From NCBI GenBank assembly GCA_002307215.1, contig DBTU01000055.1, positions 34,612-98,611 on the forward strand: a stretch of 64,000 bases of DNA, written 5' to 3'. Below, piece by piece: positions 53,557 through 63,262 of the stretch; the stretch's first letter is position 1; each line of letters opens with the position of its first letter. The notes under the pieces are model-generated. The model saw only the letters and a list, made by a program, of their open reading frames with translations. It did no database searches and was not told the DNA's origin. The translations under genes were made by a program, and so were the position numbers. The stretch is from Lachnoclostridium sp. UBA1308 (lineage in GTDB: Bacteria > Bacillota > Clostridia > Lachnospirales > Lachnospiraceae).

Positions 53557-54909
53557 TTATCTAATTGTCAGTGAGACAGTACACTCAGCCTGTCCTGCCA
53601 GATAATTAATAAACTGCTGGGCTGTTCGCCCTGACATACCTCCATGAGAAAGCTCCCATTTGTTTGCCTCAAGATATAACTCTTCGTCGGTCAGCCCGAT
53701 ATTCCCCTGACGTTTTGCAAGAGTTTTGACAATTTCCATGAATTCTTTCTGAACCGGTGATGAGAAATTAATCGTGACACCGAATCGTGCTACCAGTGAA
53801 AGCTTTTCTTGCATCGTGTCTGAACGATGAAGCTCCTGTGTTGTCTCCATATCCGAGCGATCATTCCAAGTCTCCCGGATTAAATGCCTGCGGTTTGATG
53901 TTGCATAGATTAGTATATTATCCGGTTTCGTCTCAAGTCCACCTTCAATAACAGCCTTCAGGTATTTATATTCAATCTCAAACTCTTCAAAAGACAAATC
54001 ATCCATGTAAATAATGAACTTATAATTACGGTTTTTAACCTGTGCGATAACTGCGGACAGATCTTCAAACTGATGCTTATATATTTCTATCATTCTTAAG
54101 CCATCCTTATAATACTCATTCAAAATTGCTTTTACCGCGGTTGATTTTCCTGTTCCGCTGTCACCGAACAGCAGAACATTATTTGCCTTCTTTCCCTCGA
54201 CAAAAGCCCTCGTATTATCGACCAGCTTCTTTTTTTGCATCTCATAGCCAACCAGGTCACTGAGTAAGACCTCCTGGGTGTTGGTGATCGGGACAATATC
54301 TAACTTCCCTTCACCTTTCCATAATCGGAAGGCTTTATTTAGTCCAAATAATCCCACCCCATAATCGTGGTAAAACTCTGTTACATAAGTAAATATCTCG
54401 TGTTCATCTGTCGCGTCTTCTATCCTGTCGCTTAACATTCGAACTTTTTCACTAACACTCTTATTATAACGGGTACTGTTTTTATCAATCGCATTGTAGT
54501 CAGAAATTACACTGAAACAGTTTATCTCCAACTCTTTCTCCAGCGGTGTAAAATCATAATCAAATAATTTCTTAAATATTCGAAAGTCACTCTCGGCAAA
54601 ACGATTGACAGTGCCTTCTTTCGCTCCAACTTTTTCACAGGTGATACTAAACGGATTCTGGGCAGTTGCAAGTAAAAAAGCCAGATAGTTATGCCAAAGA
54701 TTCTTATTAAAACCATATTCCGTAGCAATCTCAAGTAATCGGTTAATCAGTGTATAAATTCCGGAGGTAATATTTTCCTTAATATACACTGAATCCTCGT
54801 GTTGTTCCATACAGCTGTCGTACTCCTTCATCAGATCTGCCAGTTGAAACAGTAGGCAATCGCCACCGAGATTTCTATATACAACTAATTTCGAAATTAA
54901 ACGATACAT
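53557..54909 (-). CDS. DUF815-type AAA+ ATPase
   Basis: 450 residues. N-terminal half helical and unassigned; C-terminal AAA+ core with Walker [19 protein letters not shown], Walker [16 protein letters not shown] and sensor [16 protein letters not shown] with arginine-rich follow-up. Ends with a helical lid ([17 protein letters not shown]). The DUF815 family is widespread and of unknown function. Starts 14 bp after the ATPase gene upstream, so the two form an operon. Confidence 0.9.
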   Translation of the reverse strand: MYRLISKLVVYRNLGGDCLLFQLADLMKEYDSCMEQHEDSVYIKENITSGIYTLINRLLEIATEYGFNKNLWHNYLAFLLATAQNPFSITCEKVGAKEGTVNRFAESDFRIFKKLFDYDFTPLEKELEINCFSVISDYNAIDKNSTRYNKSVSEKVRMLSDRIEDATDEHEIFTYVTEFYHDYGVGLFGLNKAFRLWKGEGKLDIVPITNTQEVLLSDLVGYEMQKKKLVDNTRAFVEGKKANNVLLFGDSGTGKSTAVKAILNEYYKDGLRMIEIYKHQFEDLSAVIAQVKNRNYKFIIYMDDLSFEEFEIEYKYLKAVIEGGLETKPDNILIYATSNRRHLIRETWNDRSDMETTQELHRSDTMQEKLSLVARFGVTINFSSPVQKEFMEIVKTLAKRQGNIGLTDEELYLEANKWELSHGGMSGRTAQQFINYLAGQAECTVSLTIR

Positions 54910-54923
54910 ATTATTCCTTCTTT

Positions 54924-56279
54924 CTACAGATCCTCCATCCCAATCAGTCGAATATTCTTATCCATTTCAGTGAGTTCAACCAGTCCATTTGAAAAACCTC
55001 TACGAGAGAATAGGTAACAATAAAATGGTTCTTGCTCTGCATCGGTCGCCAGAGATATCAGATCTTTATAATCACTGACAGAGGCTATCCTATCCTCCCA
55101 GATACATTTTCCTACCAGGATTTTACCGGTTTCACTCTGCGCATGGATATCAATTGTGCCATTCTTGCCATACCAACGATCCCACCAAAGAATCTTTTCA
55201 GGAAGCCTTTGGTGAACATTCATCAGTTTCATAAATTCGGTACATACATCCGCAAAGTATTCCCCGATATAATCGGTAAGGAAGGGTGCGATTTTTTCCG
55301 TATAAACCCGATCAGTCTGCTTTAACATCAGATCCGACAAATTCGGGAATACAAATCGGTACCAAAAGCTAAAAAAATTATCTGTAATACGGTATAAGCC
55401 CTTCTGTACATTTTCCTTTCCTGCCTCACTTAGAGGGGTAAGTTTTTCCACCAGATCCAGCTCGATCAAATGTTTCAAATAGACGCTGATTTTTGCTCTT
55501 GAGAATTCAGTAATGGCATGAAGATCATTTAATTTACGATTTCCCTCTGCAAGGGCGGATAATATAGTATTATAAACTGCGGGTTCGCGTAGCTCAAGCT
55601 TTAAAAACTGTTGAGGGGCTGTAAAAAGCTTACTGTTCTTATTTAGTAAAAGCAGCTTAATATTCTCCTGAACGGTTTTGTTCTCCCTCCACTCATCAAG
55701 GTATTCCGGAACTCCTCCGAGTATAGCATTGATATAAATACAGGTCTCTACCGAGGATTTTGGAAAGCGATTTACAAAGTCCACAAAGGTAAAGCTCTTC
55801 AATTTCAAATATGCAGTGATGTGTGAGGCCATGTTGCCAAAATCGTTGATCATCTCAGTTTCGACCCAGCGTACAGAAGAACTGCTGAGGATGAACATCA
55901 CATGGCGGTTTGTATTACTGAGCAGACGGAAGGTCTCGATAAAGTTCGGGCTACTTTTTATAATATAATGGAACTCATCCAGCACAATAACCGTTTTATC
56001 TTCCCGCGCACCGATTAATTCAGAAAAAAGAATTGGATAATCAATCATTTCGCGATGCATTGTTTCCGGAAATGCCTGATGATTCATTCTCATAAGCTGT
56101 AATTTATCGACACACTCCGTACCCTGATAATAATATACGGATGGCTTTTCGGCAAGAAATTCGGTCAACAGCGCAGTCTTTCCCATACCTTTTCTTCCAT
56201 AAAGGATGACTAGGTTATTACCCACCTGTACATATTGCTCCTCGAGAAGCCTTATTTCTGCAGATCGTTTAACAAACAT
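54924..56279 (-). CDS. Archaeal-type ATPase with DUF234-like C-terminal domain
   Basis: 451 residues. P-loop [21 protein letters not shown], Walker [13 protein letters not shown], a winged helix around residues 230-290 ([28 protein letters not shown] in part) and a C-terminal DUF234 region with NGTIDIHAQ and [10 protein letters not shown], reminiscent of a nuclease fold with the last catalytic positions altered. Role unknown; homologues are scattered in bacteria and archaea. Forms an operon with the DUF815-type ATPase. Confidence 0.88.
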   Translation of the reverse strand: MFVKRSAEIRLLEEQYVQVGNNLVILYGRKGMGKTALLTEFLAEKPSVYYYQGTECVDKLQLMRMNHQAFPETMHREMIDYPILFSELIGAREDKTVIVLDEFHYIIKSSPNFIETFRLLSNTNRHVMFILSSSSVRWVETEMINDFGNMASHITAYLKLKSFTFVDFVNRFPKSSVETCIYINAILGGVPEYLDEWRENKTVQENIKLLLLNKNSKLFTAPQQFLKLELREPAVYNTILSALAEGNRKLNDLHAITEFSRAKISVYLKHLIELDLVEKLTPLSEAGKENVQKGLYRITDNFFSFWYRFVFPNLSDLMLKQTDRVYTEKIAPFLTDYIGEYFADVCTEFMKLMNVHQRLPEKILWWDRWYGKNGTIDIHAQSETGKILVGKCIWEDRIASVSDYKDLISLATDAEQEPFYCYLFSRRGFSNGLVELTEMDKNIRLIGMEDL

Positions 56280-56371
56280 ACCCTCACCATTTTAACCTTT
56301 TCTTACACACACTAGTTTAACATGCTTACCCTTAGAGGCATCTAAAATCTTAACAAACACCTGTAAATATG

Positions 56372-56399
56372 AGAATGAATTTCCACTGGAATTCATTCT
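56372..56399 (-). terminator. Hairpin downstream of argS
   Basis: Stem AGAATGAATT/AATTCATTCT around CCAGTGG-type loop, followed on the minus strand by CATATTTAC; modest as a terminator. Confidence 0.55.
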
Positions 56400-56406
56400 T
56401 ATATTT

Positions 56407-56437
56407 CTAATGGCTCGCATGATTTTTACGAGACTAT
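56407..56437 (-). repeat. 3'-end hairpin repeat, argS copy
   Basis: Minus strand AATAGTCTCGTAAAAATC then ATGCGAGCCATTAG, three bases after the argS stop. Stem CTCGT/GCGAG. Confidence 0.7.
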
Positions 56438-56439
56438 TT

Positions 56440-58206
56440 TTACATTCGTTCCGGTGCCTCAAAGCCAAGAAGGTCAATACACAGAAGCAGAATATCCTGA
56501 ACTAAAGTAATCAGCGCAATCCAGGATGATTGTTTCCGGCCGTCTTCTTCTGCAATGATCTTTGTATTATGATAAAAGCCGTTGAATGTATTCGCCAAAT
56601 CATAAACATATGCACAGATACGACTCGGTGCAATCTCTTCGTATGCTGCTTCTATCATCTCACTGAATTTGGCCAGTTCTAACATCAAATCCTGTTCCGA
56701 AACAGAGGATGGAGGAATTATCTTCTGTCCCGTACCTTCTTTACTTATGTCAGTATACTTTGACAGAATTGATTTAATTCTTACAATTGTATAGAGAAGA
56801 TAAGGACCGGTGTCACCCTCAAACGAGGTAAAGCGGTCAATATCAAAAATATAATCCTTCGAAACTTGATTGGACAAATCACCGTATTTTAATGCAGCAA
56901 GTCCGACCTGAGCGGCGATGTCCCTGGCCTCCTCTTCGTCCATGCTACGGTTCTCCATAATCTTTTTGTATACCTCTTCATTAACGCTACTGATTAGATA
57001 TTCCAGGCGCATTACTCCGCCTTCCCTTGTCTTAAAGGGCTTCCCATCCTTACCGTTCATCGTGCCATAGCCAATATGGGTTAGCTTAGTTGTTTCCTTA
57101 ATAAGCTTCGTTTTCCTTGCACAGCGGAATACTGTCTCAAAATATAACTCTTGACGCTTATCTGTAACATAAATGATATGATCGGGGTCAAACAGCTTCA
57201 TGCGTTCAACGATGGTTGCCAAGTCGGTTGTATTATATAGGGATGCTCCGTCAGTCTTCAAAATGATACAAGGAGGAATCTCTTTCGTGTCTGTCTCTTC
57301 CTTCACATCCACGACCAATGCGCCCTCACTGATTCGAGTATAATTGTTATCCTTTAGATATTGCACCAACTCAGGAATATAGGGCTGTACATCACTTTCC
57401 TTTTTCCAAAGCTCAAAAGAAACATTCAAGGTCTTGTAAATTCTCTTAACATCGGTTACGGATACTTCAAGCATATGATTCCATATTGCCCTATAACCTC
57501 GATGTCCATTCTGAAGAAGATAGGTGATTTGTTTTGCTTCCTCTCGAAATTCCGGATTCTCTTTGGAATATGCACTGGCAGCCGGGTAAATCTCCTCTAA
57601 CTCTGTAATTGTGAAGGGAGCCTCTACCTGATATTCACCTGTATAGTCTTCGCTAAAGTAAAGCAAATCGGGTTTACGTCTCCTAAGTTCTGCTATGATT
57701 AACCCCATCTGGGTTCCCCAGTCGCCAAGATGAACATCTCCTGTCACATCATTTCCACAAAACCTGAGTAACCTCTTTACACTCTCACCAATGACAGCGG
57801 AGCGCATATGTCCGACATGAAGCGGCTTCGCAATATTAGGTCCGCCGTAGTCAATCAGAATCTTCTTCGGATTTTGATCCTTCTCGCAGCCAAAGCAATT
57901 TGCTACCTTCATTTGATTTATATAATCCGTAAGAAACTCATCACTCAGTGTGATATTGATGAAGCCCGGCATGATTGCACTTATTTCTTTAAACGTCTTA
58001 TTATTATTAAGGCTACCGGCGATTTCTTGAGCTATTTTTATCGGGGGAACTTTATATTGTTTAGCCGCCGAAAGTGCACCGTTGCACTGGTACTGACATA
58101 AGTCAGGGCGATTAGAGATGGTCACAGCACCGTATTTCGTCTCGAATCCCTTTGCTGCAAAGGCTTCCTGCAATTCCTGCGTAATCAATTCAATCATTGT
58201 TTTCAT
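56440..58206 (-). CDS. argS: Arginyl-tRNA synthetase
   Basis: 588 residues. N-terminal Add-1 domain, the HIGH-type site IAKPLHVGHMRSAVIGESV, the class I core (GDVHLGDWGTQMGLIIAEL in part), SLYNTTDLATIVER and the C-terminal anticodon-binding domain with FNGFYHNTKI. ATG at 58206 lies six bases after GGAG and is preferred over 58227. No T-box precedes it. The 380-bp gap to the CheX-like gene is AT-rich and shows no gene. Confidence 0.96.
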   Translation of the reverse strand: MKTMIELITQELQEAFAAKGFETKYGAVTISNRPDLCQYQCNGALSAAKQYKVPPIKIAQEIAGSLNNNKTFKEISAIMPGFINITLSDEFLTDYINQMKVANCFGCEKDQNPKKILIDYGGPNIAKPLHVGHMRSAVIGESVKRLLRFCGNDVTGDVHLGDWGTQMGLIIAELRRRKPDLLYFSEDYTGEYQVEAPFTITELEEIYPAASAYSKENPEFREEAKQITYLLQNGHRGYRAIWNHMLEVSVTDVKRIYKTLNVSFELWKKESDVQPYIPELVQYLKDNNYTRISEGALVVDVKEETDTKEIPPCIILKTDGASLYNTTDLATIVERMKLFDPDHIIYVTDKRQELYFETVFRCARKTKLIKETTKLTHIGYGTMNGKDGKPFKTREGGVMRLEYLISSVNEEVYKKIMENRSMDEEEARDIAAQVGLAALKYGDLSNQVSKDYIFDIDRFTSFEGDTGPYLLYTIVRIKSILSKYTDISKEGTGQKIIPPSSVSEQDLMLELAKFSEMIEAAYEEIAPSRICAYVYDLANTFNGFYHNTKIIAEEDGRKQSSWIALITLVQDILLLCIDLLGFEAPERM

Positions 58207-58608
58207 TGTATTCTCCATTCCTACCATAAATAATTAAGTAATTACTTAATCAAACATACTTTATCATACAAAGAACTGGTTGTCATCATATAACAAAAAA
58301 ATATCCTTCAATATTCCAAATATTCCTGTATATTTTTGTAATTTGAGTAAAATTTATCCTAATATCAGCATAAAATATTACAATACTGCATTTTTTAAAA
58401 TTATATATACAAATATTGAAATTTATACTGTATTTTTTATAATGGATGTTGTATATTTAAGTTATAAAACATTCTATCATGAGAAATCTGTAACATACAA
58501 GTTGAATATAATTATTCACGTGTATTTGAGTGTATTGGGGATACGAAAGCGGATATTCTTTATATGGGAATGAAAGAAGCATATCTGAATTACGAAAGGA
58601 GAAACATC

Positions 58609-59496
58609 ATGTTCGGGCTTTATTTTGGAAATTACCTAGTGGAAAAAAATAAGATTTCTCAAGCACAATTCAAAGATGTAATTGAACAGCAACAAAAAAC
58701 CAGAGTTAAATTAGGTCTTATTGCTGTTTCAGAGAAACTACTGACCGCAAAGCAGGCTGAAGAGATTAATGACATCCAACGTAAAATGGATCGCCGGTTC
58801 GGTGATATTGCCATTGAAAAGGGATATTTACTTGCAGAGGAAGTCACCCACCTCTTAAATCTACAGGGAAATCCCTATCTACAATTTGTACAAGTCGTTA
58901 CCGAGAATGATATGTTAATGCTTCGGGATATCGAAGAATATCTAGAGTCCTATAAAAAAGAGAACAATTTTAGTGACTCTGATATTGATGCTTTAAAATC
59001 AGGTGATATTGATCGTATCATTCCTGTATTCATTAATACTGATGCACCTCTACTCAGCGACTTAATAAGCTTATTTATCCGTAATATTGTCCGTTTTATA
59101 AATACTGATGTTATTATATTGAAAGAATATAAAGTTAAAGATTATTCATTTGGCTCACTTGCTTCCCAACGGATGCTCGGTACCCATGAATTATTTGTAA
59201 GTTTCGCCTGTAAGGAAAAAGAATTACTGGCAATTGCCAATTCATATGCAAAGGAAACTTTCACTGATATGGATGAGGATGCTTTCGACTCCGTTGGGGA
59301 ATTCATCAATTGTACGAATGGCCTATTTGCTTCGAAGCTCAGCCAAGATGATATACATATTGATATGATGCCTCCTCTTTTCTATACAGATAAGAAGTTG
59401 GTATCCACGGGGGACATTTATGTGGTTCCGATAGTTATAGGCGGCAATCAGACTGATTTAATCATAACGATTGACAGTCCGGTTGAGTTTAATTAG
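58609..59496 (+). CDS. CheX-like protein with N-terminal MshEN-like repeats
   Basis: 295 residues from an ATG with AAAGGAG seven bases upstream. Residues 1-95 hold three copies of a repeat of about 29 residues: FGNYLVEKNKISQAQFKDVI, LGLIAVSEKLLTAKQAEEIN and FGDIAIEKGYLLAEEVTHLL, each ending near a Gln. The pattern resembles MshEN, the domain that binds cyclic-di-GMP in secretion ATPases. The C-terminal half matches the CheX phosphatase fold (GSLASQRMLGTHELFVSFAC; EFINCTNGLFASKLS). It precedes a CheY gene by 12 bp. Confidence 0.8.
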   Translation: MFGLYFGNYLVEKNKISQAQFKDVIEQQQKTRVKLGLIAVSEKLLTAKQAEEINDIQRKMDRRFGDIAIEKGYLLAEEVTHLLNLQGNPYLQFVQVVTENDMLMLRDIEEYLESYKKENNFSDSDIDALKSGDIDRIIPVFINTDAPLLSDLISLFIRNIVRFINTDVIILKEYKVKDYSFGSLASQRMLGTHELFVSFACKEKELLAIANSYAKETFTDMDEDAFDSVGEFINCTNGLFASKLSQDDIHIDMMPPLFYTDKKLVSTGDIYVVPIVIGGNQTDLIITIDSPVEFN

Positions 59497-59508
59497 GAGG
59501 AAGATAAA

Positions 59509-59865
59509 ATGGCAAAGATTCTTTTAGTTGATGATTCCAAAACATCACGAAAAATTCTCAAAGGCATATTAGAGGATAATGGTCACACGATTATCGGAGA
59601 AGCTTCTAACGGAGAAGAAGGTGTCGCAAAGTATAAAGAGCTGAATCCCGATATAGCAACAATGGATATAACAATGCCGGTCATGGATGGTCTGGAGGCA
59701 TTAAGGCTTATTATGGAATATGATAAGAATGCTAAAGTAGTTATGGTTACTGCTGCCGGGCAGAAGACAAAAATGGTGGATGCCGTCAAATATGGTGCAG
59801 CCGATTTTCTAGCAAAGCCTTTTGAAGCCTCCCAGATAATCGATATTATAAAAAAAGTTTTATAA
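59509..59865 (+). CDS. cheY: CheY-type response regulator, receiver domain only
   Basis: 118 residues: acidic pair LLVDDSKTSRK, phospho-acceptor Asp in TMDITMPVMDG, Thr in VMVTAAGQ and Lys in LAKPFEAS. No output domain, so it acts by binding partners, most simply the CheX-like protein 12 bp upstream, which in the family dephosphorylates CheY. No motility or other chemotaxis genes are near. GGAGG precedes the start. Confidence 0.93.
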   Translation: MAKILLVDDSKTSRKILKGILEDNGHTIIGEASNGEEGVAKYKELNPDIATMDITMPVMDGLEALRLIMEYDKNAKVVMVTAAGQKTKMVDAVKYGAADFLAKPFEASQIIDIIKKVL

Positions 59866-59877
59866 TCTGAACGAAAT

Positions 59878-59927
59878 AAAAGAGCTGAAACTCATCTGTA
59901 AATAATATGCAGTGAATTTCAGCCCTT
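59878..59927 (+). terminator. Terminator after cheY
   Basis: Arms AAAGAGCTGAAA and TTTCAGCCCTTT with one mismatch, followed by GTTTATC. Confidence 0.7.
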
Positions 59928-59965
59928 TGTTTATCTATTTAAATATCAGTTTATCTTTAAAAGTA

Positions 59966-60151
59966 TTACTGCTGTACCGGCATAATAATGGCTGCTATAA
60001 TATAGGCAAATATGCCTATTCCGGAAAAAGCAAAGACAACCCATAGCAAACGTACAATGGTCGGATCGATATTGATATATTCCGCTACTCCTTGGCATAC
60101 CCCGCATATCATTTTATTTCTGTCAGATCTGTATAATCTCTTAGGTTCCAT
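59966..60151 (-). CDS. PspC-domain membrane protein
   Basis: 61 residues from the ATG at 60151 (GGAG nine bases upstream). KRLYRSDRNKMICGVCQGVAEYI is the PspC signature (in part), then one membrane helix, IVRLLWVVFAFSGIGIFAYII (in part). PspC proteins sense or respond to envelope stress. Last gene of the PadR operon. Confidence 0.9.
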   Translation of the reverse strand: MEPKRLYRSDRNKMICGVCQGVAEYINIDPTIVRLLWVVFAFSGIGIFAYIIAAIIMPVQQ

Positions 60152-60188
60152 ATAATCTCTCCTTTCTAATGATAATGATACATGATAT

Positions 60189-61064
60189 TTAATTAAAATC
60201 AACTGAAATCTGACCGATTCCACAATTCAAATTTAGTTTATTATCAGCTGAATCATTATTGATAACTTCTTCACTGATATTTCTATAGCTTCTTCCATCA
60301 ATATCTACATGGCCAATTCCGCAAGTGATGTCATATTCATATTCTTCAATCGTTCCGTTTAGCGTCAGGTCAACGCCGCCGATGCCGCATTTTATGTTAT
60401 TGTCTCCGTTAACGGTTCCCTCAATCTGTACATGACCAACTCCACTGTCTACTGTTATATTATTAACATTAACCTCTTGTAATACCATTTCACCGGTACC
60501 AACGGTATACTTAGAACTCTCGCTTACCGAAAGTTTTTCGATATTCATTTGACCTGCTCCTACTTTGAATTCACCTTCTGTCGCCTTCAGCTCCTCAGCC
60601 TTTAATGTACCTGCACCAATTTTTAAGGAAAGCTTATCTGCGACAAACTCATCGGGAAGCGTTACTGTAATCTTTGGTGCAAAATGATCCCCCCAGGAGA
60701 AGAATAATTTTCTCATGGGAAAATTTATGCCAAAATAGTTAGAGGTCTTACTTTCATCTTCCCTCAAATACCAGGTCCCATTCTCTACATAGGATTTCAA
60801 TTCGCCTTCTAATATATTCTCAGCCGATATTGAAAATTCATTGCCTTTCACGAATTCAACTTCACCGTAATCGACATCCATATCCAGCTTTTCTACCCCT
60901 TCATAGTTCTCTTTCATCGTAATAAAGGCTGCATGATTACCGCTAGATTCTTCCCAAGTATTTTCCCATCTCGCACCTGAAATAAAAGCAATGATTAATA
61001 AACATATCCCTAAGCCAATCGCAACGAAACCTATACCTAACCACACTCTTATAAATGATTTCAT
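60189..61064 (-). CDS. DUF4097-type (LiaG-like) membrane-anchored beta-helix protein
   Basis: 291 residues. N-terminal membrane helix (LGIGFVAIGLGICLLIIAF) and a repetitive outer beta domain with short periodic strands: LSLKIGAGTLKAEELKA, FKVGAGQMNIEKLSV, YTVGTGEMVLQEVNV, DSGVGHVQIEGTV. Typical companion of HAAS and PspC proteins. Its ATG overlaps the HAAS stop by 4 bp. Confidence 0.88.
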   Translation of the reverse strand: MKSFIRVWLGIGFVAIGLGICLLIIAFISGARWENTWEESSGNHAAFITMKENYEGVEKLDMDVDYGEVEFVKGNEFSISAENILEGELKSYVENGTWYLREDESKTSNYFGINFPMRKLFFSWGDHFAPKITVTLPDEFVADKLSLKIGAGTLKAEELKATEGEFKVGAGQMNIEKLSVSESSKYTVGTGEMVLQEVNVNNITVDSGVGHVQIEGTVNGDNNIKCGIGGVDLTLNGTIEEYEYDITCGIGHVDIDGRSYRNISEEVINNDSADNKLNLNCGIGQISVDFN

Positions 61065-61903
61065 GCCATCACGCTCCTATTCTGAAACGGTCTTCTGCAT
61101 AGATTAACAATACCTTTCATCATGGCAGGAAGAACAGTCTTGCATAATGCCACACTGATTGATGTAAACAGCATTCCTAAGCCAAATACCAAAAATCCGC
61201 TTCCGAATAATAGTAATCCCATCAACGGAACACTAATTTGGACGAAGCCTGCTGCAATCAGAGCAATTCCTGAGATTATCATTACAATTCCTGCAATCCC
61301 AAATCCAATAACAATTCCGACGATTGTAAAAAAGATACTTATTACAATTCCAAAGGCTGCAATAATAAAAGGCCATCCAAAGAAGCATAGGATAATAATC
61401 AGAGCAATATTTGAATTTCTGCTGCTCTCCTTCACTGCTTTTTGAGCATCTGCCGAGTAATACCTTCCTGAATTGTTATAATAGTTGCTTGAAGTTCCAT
61501 TATTTGCATTGCTTTGATTCGCACCACTTTGATATGCACCGTTTTGATATGAATTGTTGGTTCTGGCGCCGTCCCGGTTAACATGATCAGCTTGCTTATT
61601 ATCCGTACTCTTACTAACGGCTCCCACCACTTCACATTTCTCGGCATCAATTCTTGTATCCTGATATCCTTTTTCCGTAAAGTAACCTCTGCTCTCCCTA
61701 TCCGGCGCATTGGAAATCAAATCTTCCTTAATGATGGAAGCAACCCGCTTTGGTGAGCCCAGTTCCTTAATAACCTCTTCCTCGTGCTCTTCCCCTGCAT
61801 CCTCGAAATATCCGCTATAATACCGAAGCGCTTCTTCTCTTTCTTCTAAAGGGATATCGGACAATAAGCTTTCGAGTTCCTTTATGAATTCTAGCTTTGT
61901 CAT
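61061..61903 (-). CDS. HAAS-domain (DUF1700) membrane protein
   Basis: 280 residues. Residues 1-65 form the HAAS signalling domain (FIKELESLLSDIPLEEREEALRYYSGYFEDAGE in part). An Asn/Ser/Tyr-rich linker (SYQNGAYQSGANQSNANNG) leads to four or five membrane helices. Works with PadR in envelope responses. Starts directly after the PadR stop. Confidence 0.9.
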   Translation of the reverse strand: MTKLEFIKELESLLSDIPLEEREEALRYYSGYFEDAGEEHEEEVIKELGSPKRVASIIKEDLISNAPDRESRGYFTEKGYQDTRIDAEKCEVVGAVSKSTDNKQADHVNRDGARTNNSYQNGAYQSGANQSNANNGTSSNYYNNSGRYYSADAQKAVKESSRNSNIALIIILCFFGWPFIIAAFGIVISIFFTIVGIVIGFGIAGIVMIISGIALIAAGFVQISVPLMGLLLFGSGFLVFGLGMLFTSISVALCKTVLPAMMKGIVNLCRRPFQNRSVMA

Positions 61904-62221
61904 CTACTTCACTCCTTCAAAAATAATATTAATCTTTTTATAATAACTTTCCCACTCTTCAAAATATAGCCGAAGCTGTGCCATCCCTTTATCTGTGATC
62001 TTGTAATATCTTCGGTTACGTCCACCGAATTCTAAATCATACACTTCTAGGCAATCATCTTTTTGGAGCCTTCTAAGAACAGGATACAATGTGGATTCCG
62101 AAACTTCAATGGCCTGTCGAACATCCTGTGTAATTTTGTATCCGTAAGTTCCCTCCGGTTCTCTTGATACTACAGCAAGCACGATTGCATCCAAAAGTGC
62201 TGAACCGGTATTAAATACCAT
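61904..62221 (-). CDS. PadR-family transcriptional regulator
   Basis: 105 residues: winged helix with GSALLDAIVLAVVSREPEGTYGYKIT (in part), ESTLYPVLRRLQKDDCLEVY and GGRNRRYYKITDKG. First gene of a four-gene operon (PadR, HAAS, DUF4097, PspC), the usual order for PadR-controlled envelope-stress units, likely autoregulated. Start follows AAAGGAG. Confidence 0.95.
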   Translation of the reverse strand: MVFNTGSALLDAIVLAVVSREPEGTYGYKITQDVRQAIEVSESTLYPVLRRLQKDDCLEVYDLEFGGRNRRYYKITDKGMAQLRLYFEEWESYYKKINIIFEGVK

Positions 62222-62340
62222 ACCAACAACTCCTTTCTTAGGTTATAGAGCTTACAATATTATTGAATTAACAATACTATACATCATATAATATTATATG
62301 TCAATAGATGAAAATTAAGATTTGATTAATTTATTTTATT

Positions 62341-62357
62341 TGTCATACTACAAAATA
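62341..62357. repeat. Left copy of a 17-bp inverted repeat bracketing the VanZ unit
   Basis: TGTCATACTACAAAATA; its exact inverted copy is at 63927-63943. The gap 62222-62510 around it holds no gene, only AGTTTTTGAAAATG repeats and a G-rich tract (62392-62412). Confidence 0.7.
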
Positions 62358-62510
62358 GTTTTTGAAAATGACAATAAAAGTTTTTGAAAATGGGGAAATG
62401 GGGGCTGGGGGTTACAAAAAGTTTTTGAGTATATATACTTCACTTATATATAACGAAAAACTTTAATAGGTTACTTCAAAAAGTTATTGTATTAAATTGA
62501 TTGCACCTAA

Positions 62511-62549
62511 AAAGGCTTTAACAGCCTTCAAATAGCTGCTAAAGCCTTT
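62511..62549 (-). terminator. Bidirectional terminator after the VanZ gene
   Basis: Perfect arms AAAGGCTTTAACAGC/GCTGCTAAAGCCTTT apart from one mismatch; T-runs on both sides (TTTTTAGG on the minus strand). Confidence 0.8.
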
Positions 62550-62656
62550 CTTTTTAGTACAAATCATCGATTGTTTTTACAGTCAAACATATTTGACCTC
62601 TATGGCAAACAACATCCATGATACCTACATCTTTGAAAAGATTATATTTAACATAC

Positions 62657-63178
62657 TCAAAATTTATAAGTGATAAATCTCATAGCTATTAGTCTTAATA
62701 ATACAATGCATATTGTCCCAATTAAGCCTAATATATTGAGAATTCTATTTGTTTTCTCTTTCAATATTTTAGAAAACACAATATAAAATCCTATTCCTAT
62801 AACTCCTCCAAGTGTATTGCCAATTAAATCTGTTATATCAGTTCCTCCAATTTCAAACAGGAATTGTAATAGTTCCAATAATAGACTGACACCTGCTATT
62901 GAAATGATTTTTTTCCAAAACATCCAATTAAAATTTATCATACTCAAATACAATCCAAAGGGTATAAACACAATCATATTCAGAATTATCTCAGTATAAT
63001 CCAGTTGATTATTCTTAATAACAGTACCTGCAAAAGGTATCAAATTTAATCCTCTAAAATGTGGTAAAGTATGAAAAGAGAATTGCATTTTAAATAAAAT
63101 AATCCAGATTAAAACTAATAAATACATAATAAATAATTCGAATGTTAGTTTTACTTGATTGTTTTTGTTTTTTTTCAT
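62657..63178 (-). CDS. VanZ-family membrane protein
   Basis: 173 residues from the ATG at 63178 (GGAGG seven bases upstream). Membrane segments include FIMYLLVLIWIILF, IILNMIVFIPFGLYL, IISIAGVSLLLELLQFLF and GVIGIGFYIVFS, with the family ELLQFLFEIGGTDITDLIGNTLGG (in part). VanZ members lower susceptibility to teicoplanin or are of unknown role. Very AT-rich, unlike the core genes. Confidence 0.9.
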   Translation of the reverse strand: MKKNKNNQVKLTFELFIMYLLVLIWIILFKMQFSFHTLPHFRGLNLIPFAGTVIKNNQLDYTEIILNMIVFIPFGLYLSMINFNWMFWKKIISIAGVSLLLELLQFLFEIGGTDITDLIGNTLGGVIGIGFYIVFSKILKEKTNRILNILGLIGTICIVLLRLIAMRFITYKF

Positions 63179-63262
63179 GTCTGTTCCTCCATAGCAAAAG
63201 TATCTTATATTAATCATCCTCTGTTCAAACTCATACTACATATTTCAATTGATCTTTCTCCA

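Noticed and set aside
58280..58573. Plus-strand 97-residue frame upstream of the CheX-like gene
   Set aside because: TTG start, no ribosome binding site and composition of random AT-rich DNA.
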